Shown: positions 29,316 through 32,857 of the stretch, piece after piece
How the letters are laid out: each line of letters begins with the position of its first letter
How positions within the stretch are numbered: position 1 is the first letter of the stretch
Assembly (NCBI GenBank): GCA_029265795.1
Contig: JAJUGV010000027.1
Coordinates: 1-32,857 of the forward strand
Direction: 5' to 3'
Source: Alcaligenaceae bacterium
Lineage (GTDB): Bacteria > Pseudomonadota > Gammaproteobacteria > Burkholderiales > Burkholderiaceae_B
Length of the DNA stretch: 32,857 bases
Made by a program: the position numbers and the translations under genes
The notes under the pieces: model-generated
What the model was told of the DNA's origin: nothing
The model's input: only the letters and a program-made list of their open reading frames with translations
The model's database searches: none

Positions 29316-29331
29316 GCAAGCTCCATGCCGC
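29316..29331 (-). promoter_or_regulatory. Candidate sigma-54 promoter of the glgE operon
   Basis: Reading the minus strand, GCGGCATGGAGCTTGC gives a -24 element CGGCAT and a -12 element TTGC followed by T, with the GG and GC exactly 10 nt apart. The consensus is TGGCAC-N5-TTGCW; there are two mismatches, both in the -24 element. The predicted start near 29304 leaves a leader of about 34 nt to the ATG at 29270. The match was made by eye. Confidence 0.5.
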
Positions 29332-29345
29332 CACGATGTTTATTT

Positions 29346-29362
29346 CCGGCATAAGTTTTGCT
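29346..29362 (+). promoter_or_regulatory. Candidate sigma-54 promoter of the small acidic protein gene
   Basis: CCGGCATAAGTTTTGCT has -24 CGGCAT and -12 TTGCT, with GG (29348-29349) and GC (29360-29361) 10 nt apart. It is the same core variant as the divergent site for glgE. The predicted start near 29373 leaves a 33-nt leader that contains the AAGGAG ribosome site. The match was made by eye. Confidence 0.5.
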
Positions 29363-29393
29363 GCGAAGACGGATGGACCCATGGGTAATGATT

Positions 29394-29399
29394 AAGGAG
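29394..29399 (+). promoter_or_regulatory. Ribosome binding site deciding the small acidic protein start
   Basis: AAGGAG lies 6 nt before the ATG at 29406. Two in-frame ATGs further upstream (29373 and 29388) have no such site, and the first coincides with the predicted transcription start. Confidence 0.7.
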
Positions 29400-29405
29400 C
29401 TGGAA

Positions 29406-29621
29406 ATGTACCTAGGCACCCCTTTCAGCAGGCTTCACGTTCCCGAGCCCCCTGGGCACGACCCGAATACGCCGCCCACTACGCCACCGGGCACAGAGCC
29501 GGGCAGGGAAATTGACCTGCCTCCACTCGGTGACCCCGATGAAATTCGGGAACCCAATGACTTGCCGCCGGATGACGCTCCCGAGCCGGATCCCAATGAG
29601 GTTCCGCCCCCGGTGCATTGA
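29406..29621 (+). CDS. Small proline-rich acidic protein, function unknown
   Basis: A 71-residue reading frame with a strong ribosome site (AAGGAG, 6 nt spacing). I do not recognise a family with a known role. By count 22 residues are proline and 15 are Asp or Glu; there is no lysine, no cysteine and no hydrophobic segment, so it should be unstructured and soluble, with no signal peptide. Repeated patterns such as LPP, DPD and EPD run to the C-terminus. It is divergent from glgE and faces the glycosyltransferase gene tail to tail, 26 bp away. The candidate sigma-54 promoter 45 bp upstream supports it as a real gene that may be co-regulated with the glucan operon. The open frame extends 16 codons upstream (to 29358). 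Confidence 0.65.
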   Translation: MYLGTPFSRLHVPEPPGHDPNTPPTTPPGTEPGREIDLPPLGDPDEIREPNDLPPDDAPEPDPNEVPPPVH

Positions 29622-29647
29622 TGTCGGCTAAAAAGGAAACGCCACAC

Positions 29648-30565
29648 TTAGACGGCGGAGCGTCGTGAAGGTGCGGAGGGATGCTGACTCGATGGACTGA
29701 CAGTATGTTGATACAGACGATGCCACATTGATGCGACGCGTGGGGTAATGACATGGCGGCGGCGCAAGATGCGAGCCATGCCGGACGCTACCGCTATGAG
29801 TACGGACCGCAATTGATGCCTGCGTGCTGCGGTGCGCAATTGTTCAAGTGTTTCCCGCCACGCAAGTCCCAATGGCAATCGCATCCAGGCAGTCCAAATG
29901 GCATTGCGAAGCTCACGACGCAGTTCGCTCTCTCGGTGTCGGGAGACTGAGGGTGCACGCCGCGTGATGATGTCTTCCATATACACCATTCTCCAGCCGC
30001 GGTCGGCCATATCGAGAGCCATCAGCGCCTCTTCGCCCCCGCTGAAAAACGGCGGCCAGAACCCACCCGCTTCATAAAATGCACGTGTGCGAATGACGCT
30101 GCCCTCGGTTTTGAAATCCAAAATTTGGGGCCCCGGCAGGTTTTCGCGCTCTAAGGGGCTTCTCGCCATTGCCGTACAAGCAGGGTCTACTTTTCCCGAT
30201 TCGGATTCAACGATGCGGCCGCTCACCACTCCAACTTTATTATTGGCGTCCATAATGCCCGCTGCGCGCTGCAAGGCGCCGGGCAGCCAACAGGTATCCG
30301 CATCACAGAATGCAATATAGGGGGTATGGGCATAGGCGACGGCGATGTTTCGCGCCGCGGCACCGATATTCCGACGACTGCGAATCAACATGACCGCGGG
30401 GAATTCCAGGCTGACTGCCTTTGCGGTTCCATCTGAGGAGCCGTTATCGACAACAATAACCGGCCAGCGTTCGGGTAACTGCTGCAAGGCCCGTAGTGTC
30501 TGTAATAGACGGGCACGGCGGTTGTGAGCCAAAACAACCACCGTGCCCCGTTCAATTGGCTGCAT
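29648..30565 (-). CDS. Family 2 glycosyltransferase
   Basis: The 305 residues show a GT-A fold of family GT2: TVVVLAHNRRARLLQTLRAL at the N-terminus, VIVVDNGSSDGT (36-47), the RNIGAAARNIA segment, and the metal-binding CDADTCW (DAD 88-90). GGFWPPFFSGGEEALMALDMADRGWRMVYMED is the acceptor-side region. There is no clear membrane segment; the last 60 residues are basic. The enzyme would transfer a sugar from a nucleotide donor; donor and acceptor are unknown. It lies 77 bp after the response-regulator gene on the same strand and may be co-transcribed. No ribosome site is visible before the ATG, because a long hairpin ends 2 nt upstream. A GTG nine codons in (30544-30542 region) is a possible alternative start. 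Confidence 0.87.
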   Translation of the reverse strand: MQPIERGTVVVLAHNRRARLLQTLRALQQLPERWPVIVVDNGSSDGTAKAVSLEFPAVMLIRSRRNIGAAARNIAVAYAHTPYIAFCDADTCWLPGALQRAAGIMDANNKVGVVSGRIVESESGKVDPACTAMARSPLERENLPGPQILDFKTEGSVIRTRAFYEAGGFWPPFFSGGEEALMALDMADRGWRMVYMEDIITRRAPSVSRHRESELRRELRNAIWTAWMRLPLGLAWRETLEQLRTAARRHQLRSVLIAVASGMARILRRRHVITPRVASMWHRLYQHTVSPSSQHPSAPSRRSAV

Positions 30566-30567
30566 AA

Positions 30568-30605
30568 GCTGAGGCGTATAAGGCTAGGGACGCCTTCGCC
30601 TCAGC
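30568..30605 (-). other. Long inverted repeat abutting the glycosyltransferase start
   Basis: In the mRNA sense, GCTGAGGCG-AAGGC, a 7-nt loop GTCCCTA, then GCCTT-ATA-CGCCTCAGC form a 14-bp stem broken only by a 3-nt bulge. It ends 2 nt before the start codon at 30565. A shorter stem AGCCC...GGGCT lies at 30619-30635. No U-run follows, so it may control translation of the glycosyltransferase or mRNA processing rather than terminate transcription. Confidence 0.6.
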
Positions 30606-30642
30606 ATTTATCGTACCGAGCCCAAAGCGCGGGCTTAACCCA

Positions 30643-32001
30643 TCAACGCAGACTGGACGAAGATTCGTCGACGTCGTTCAGCGCACCATACTCTTCCAAC
30701 CTGTTGTATAGCGTCTTCAAACTAATACCGAGCATCTCAGCAGCGGCCTTCTTGACTCCGCCACATTGTTTGAGTGTTGCCAAAATCAGCTGACGATTAG
30801 CATCTGCAAGGGGCACACCAACGGGCACGGAGATTTCGGTTCCCCAACCTACCGAGTGGGAATCCATTGAGAAGGAGTTGAAGTCACCCTTAATGAGGTC
30901 GTCGGCCAAGATATAGCTGCGATAGACATAATTACGCAGCTCACGGATATTGCCCGGCCAGGCATACGACAGCATTGCCTCGCAAGCGTCGTCCGAGAAT
31001 CGCTTGCTGGTGCCGTATTCTTGGTTTAGCGATTGTAGAAAATGATCGGCAATCAACAGAATGTCATCGCCCCGCTCGCGTAGTGGCGGCAACACTAAAG
31101 GAAACACACTAAGACGATGATAAAGATCCTCGCGCAAAGTGCCCTTAGCCACTGCCTGCTCGGGGTTCCGGTTAGTCGCGGCCACCACCCGGACATTAGT
31201 GGCGATTTCCTGATGCGTGCCCACCCTCATGAAGCGGCCCGTCTCCAGCACCCGCAGCAGCCTGACCTGCAGCTCCATGGACATTTCCGTGATTTCATCT
31301 AGAAACAGAGTTCCGCCGTCGGCACGCTCAAAATAGCCCTTATGCTGGCGATCGGCCCCGGTGAAGCTGCCTTTCTCGTGCCCGAATAGTTCGCTTTCTA
31401 TCAGGTTGGGCGATATCGCACCGCAATTGACGGCCATGAAAGGCTTCTGGTGACGCGGGCTTGCCAAGTGTATGGCTTCTGCGGCCAGCTCCTTGCCGGT
31501 ACCGCTTTCGCCAACCAGCAACACAGTGGCCTGGGTGGGAGCCACCTTCTCTATATGTGCGCAAAGCAGCTGGATGGCGGGCGATTTACCCACGATGCGG
31601 GCGAACGCATCGCTTCCGCTGCCTGCTGCAGCTTGCTGAGCGCGCGGCTGCATCGTTTTCAGTTCGCCCAAGATGCCGCGCAGGCGGCGGAGTGAAACAG
31701 GTTTAGTGAGGTAATCCACTGCGCCGCAGCGCAACGCCTCAATTGCGCTGTCTACGCTGGAGTGGCCCGTGATGAAAACCACCTGGCAATCAGTGAGAGC
31801 CAGACGCTTCCAAAGTTCGATACCGTTGCCATCCGGTAATTGCATATCCAGCAACATGACATCGGGTTTTTGGCGCTCGATCTGAATGCGTGCCTGCCGC
31901 ACATCTTGCGCCTGTGCTACGGTGTACCCTTCGTCGGCTGCTATCTCAGCAATGAGCTCGCGAGTGGCCGGCTCGTCGTCGGTAATCAATAAATGGGGCA
32001 T
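30643..32001 (-). CDS. Sigma-54-dependent response regulator (NtrC family)
   Basis: From the chosen start it has 452 residues in three domains. The receiver (1-118) has acidic D8-D9, phospho-acceptor D52 ([10 protein letters not shown]), T78 and K100. The AAA+ sigma-54 activation domain (about 135-370) has Walker A GESGTGKE (164-171), the sigma-54 contact loop GSFTGA (210-215, where GAFTGA is commonest) and Walker B LFLDE (231-235). A Fis-type helix-turn-helix ends the protein ([21 protein letters not shown]). I chose the ATG at 32001: GAGG lies 5-8 nt upstream and [11 protein letters not shown] is the normal receiver opening; the open frame continues 43 codons upstream. No sensor kinase gene is in the window. 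It is divergent from a second sigma-54 activator. Confidence 0.93.
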   Translation of the reverse strand: MPHLLITDDEPATRELIAEIAADEGYTVAQAQDVRQARIQIERQKPDVMLLDMQLPDGNGIELWKRLALTDCQVVFITGHSSVDSAIEALRCGAVDYLTKPVSLRRLRGILGELKTMQPRAQQAAAGSGSDAFARIVGKSPAIQLLCAHIEKVAPTQATVLLVGESGTGKELAAEAIHLASPRHQKPFMAVNCGAISPNLIESELFGHEKGSFTGADRQHKGYFERADGGTLFLDEITEMSMELQVRLLRVLETGRFMRVGTHQEIATNVRVVAATNRNPEQAVAKGTLREDLYHRLSVFPLVLPPLRERGDDILLIADHFLQSLNQEYGTSKRFSDDACEAMLSYAWPGNIRELRNYVYRSYILADDLIKGDFNSFSMDSHSVGWGTEISVPVGVPLADANRQLILATLKQCGGVKKAAAEMLGISLKTLYNRLEEYGALNDVDESSSSLR

Positions 32002-32025
32002 AGTGCCTCTAAGGGTTGAGTAGCT

Positions 32026-32044
32026 CTGTACACCCATCGTACAG
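32026..32044. promoter_or_regulatory. Dyad CTGTAC-N7-GTACAG upstream of the response regulator
   Basis: Perfect 6-bp arms with a 7-bp centre, 24 bp before the response-regulator start codon. The size fits a dimeric helix-turn-helix operator, for example for autoregulation. The binding protein is unknown. Confidence 0.4.
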
Positions 32045-32107
32045 GGTTTTGAGCGTAACGCCTGGTAAGAAGGCGTCTCAATTGCAACGAGATGCCAAGA
32101 TATATGG

Positions 32108-32124
32108 TATTTAAGCTTTAAATA
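32108..32124. promoter_or_regulatory. AT-rich dyad TATTTAA-GCT-TTAAATA between the two sigma-54 activators
   Basis: Perfect 7-bp arms around a 3-bp centre, roughly mid-way in the 212-bp divergent gap. It is the most AT-rich spot of that gap and could be an operator or part of a promoter. No specific factor is recognised. Confidence 0.35.
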
Positions 32125-32213
32125 TCGCAAGCGGCATTACACACTCACATAAAAGACAGTCATTCGTGTTCGAACAACTTGTCCACAGGCAGAGCTGACG
32201 CTAGACTGATCTC

Positions 32214-32857
32214 ATGATTCCTTCATCGAAATTTCTTGGCCGTTCATCCGCTGCGTTCGAAATGGCACGTGCTGTGGTTAAGGCAGCTCCCACCGACGCA
32301 AATGTCCTTATCGTCGGCGAAAGCGGTACCGGCAAAGAAGTCGTCGCACGCACGGTTCACAGCCGAAGCCGGCGTGCCGCAGCCCCTTTTGTCGCCATTA
32401 ACTGTGGGGCTATCTCACCCTCGTTAGCAGAGAGTGAGCTCTTCGGGCACGAGAAAGGCAGCTTTACCGGGGCGGTGTCACGGGGTATTGGCTGCTTTGA
32501 ACAGGCACATACGGGCACACTGTTTCTCGATGAAGTAACAGAAATGCCGATGTCTATCCAGGTTCAGCTGCTACGCGTTTTGGAAACCGGGACTTTCTAT
32601 CGTGTTGGGGGTACCGAACCTATCAAGGTGGACGTTCGTATCATCGCCGCCACGAATCGCGATCTGAAGGACACGGTTAAAGGCGGCCGTCTACGTTCTG
32701 ACCTGCTGTACCGGTTAGCGGTCTTTCCTATCAAGGTACCGCCTCTAAGAGAGCGCAAGTCGGATATCGCCTATCTGGCTAATAAATTTCTTGACGAACT
32801 TAACACCCAGGAAGGGGTCAAGAAGACATTAAGCGCCTCATCCATCACCAACCTTCA
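32214..32857 (+). CDS. Sigma-54-interacting transcriptional activator without receiver domain (truncated by window edge)
   Basis: The first 214 codons are visible; the gene runs off the right edge. The AAA+ sigma-54 activation domain starts almost at the N-terminus ([13 protein letters not shown]), with Walker A GESGTGKE (35-42), the contact loop GSFTGA, Walker [11 protein letters not shown], and ATNRDLKD and [14 protein letters not shown] further on. There is no receiver, GAF or PAS domain in front, as in PspF-type activators, whose activity is set by partner proteins or expression level. An in-frame stop lies just upstream of the ATG at 32214, so no longer start exists. No good ribosome site is visible. 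It is divergent from the NtrC-type regulator. A Fis-type DNA-binding domain would be expected beyond the edge. Confidence 0.88.
   Translation, partial: MIPSSKFLGRSSAAFEMARAVVKAAPTDANVLIVGESGTGKEVVARTVHSRSRRAAAPFVAINCGAISPSLAESELFGHEKGSFTGAVSRGIGCFEQAHTGTLFLDEVTEMPMSIQVQLLRVLETGTFYRVGGTEPIKVDVRIIAATNRDLKDTVKGGRLRSDLLYRLAVFPIKVPPLRERKSDIAYLANKFLDELNTQEGVKKTLSASSITNL

Noticed and set aside
30619-30635. AGCCC...GGGCT stem as a terminator of the response-regulator gene
   Set aside because: Only 5 bp with no U-run; described only as a companion of the longer hairpin.
30622-30645. Possible sigma-54 promoter for the glycosyltransferase on the minus strand (GGTTAAGCCCGCGC)
   Set aside because: GG and GC have the right spacing but neither the -24 nor the -12 element otherwise matches.
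32084-32098. Sigma-54-like sequence TTGGCATCTCGTTGC on the minus strand before the response regulator
   Set aside because: The GG-to-GC distance is 9 nt, not the required 10, so it was not called despite good -24 and -12 elements.
32002-32130. 43-codon upstream extension of the response regulator
   Set aside because: Receiver domains start as [11 protein letters not shown] does at 32001; the extension covers the dyads and the promoter region and has no matching sequence character.

Overview
The window looks like chromosomal DNA of a betaproteobacterium, most probably Burkholderiales and perhaps Alcaligenaceae-like. This rests on the moderately high GC content, the style of the Liv-type ABC / CoA-ligase cassette, and the proteobacterial form of the glycogen-trehalose locus (TreS fused to maltokinase, an over-long GlgE). 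The genus is an inference. I saw no rRNA, tRNA, CRISPR array, insertion sequence or phage gene. No gap between genes exceeds about 215 bp.

Layout. (1) 1-277: 5' part of a zinc alcohol dehydrogenase gene (minus), divergent from a LysR-type regulator (383-1288, plus) with a T-N11-A dyad in the gap. (2) 1279-9744 (minus): a seven-gene operon, in transcription order acyl-CoA synthetase, LivG-, LivH-, LivM-, LivK- and LivF-like ABC transporter parts, then a PaaK-like protein. It probably imports an unidentified carboxylic acid and activates it to a CoA thioester. A Crp/Fnr-family regulator (9902-10576, plus) is divergent from it, and a 16-bp palindrome lies between them. (3) 10760-12052 (plus): glutamate dehydrogenase. 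(4) 12043-29270 (minus): a seven-gene, tightly coupled alpha-glucan/trehalose operon, in transcription order glgE, treS-maltokinase, glgB, glgX, treZ, malQ, treY. (5) 29406-29621 (plus): a 71-residue proline-rich acidic protein, divergent from glgE. (6) 29648-32001 (minus): a family 2 glycosyltransferase downstream of an NtrC-type response regulator. (7) 32214-end (plus): a second sigma-54 activator without a receiver domain, cut by the window edge.

How the genes work together. TreS converts trehalose to maltose, the fused maltokinase makes maltose 1-phosphate, GlgE polymerises it and GlgB branches the polymer. GlgX debranches it, MalQ can rework linear oligosaccharides, and TreY plus TreZ cut glucan ends back to trehalose. 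The set forms a closed trehalose-glucan cycle with no glgC, glgA or glgP in the window.

The most interesting signal is in the 135-bp gap between glgE and the small acidic gene. Two back-to-back matches to the sigma-54 (-24/-12) promoter, both of the form CGGCAT-N5-TTGCT with exact 10-nt GG-to-GC spacing, point outward toward the two genes. Two sigma-54 activator genes lie within 3 kb. I infer that the glucan/trehalose operon and the small protein may form a sigma-54 regulon. This needs experimental or comparative proof.
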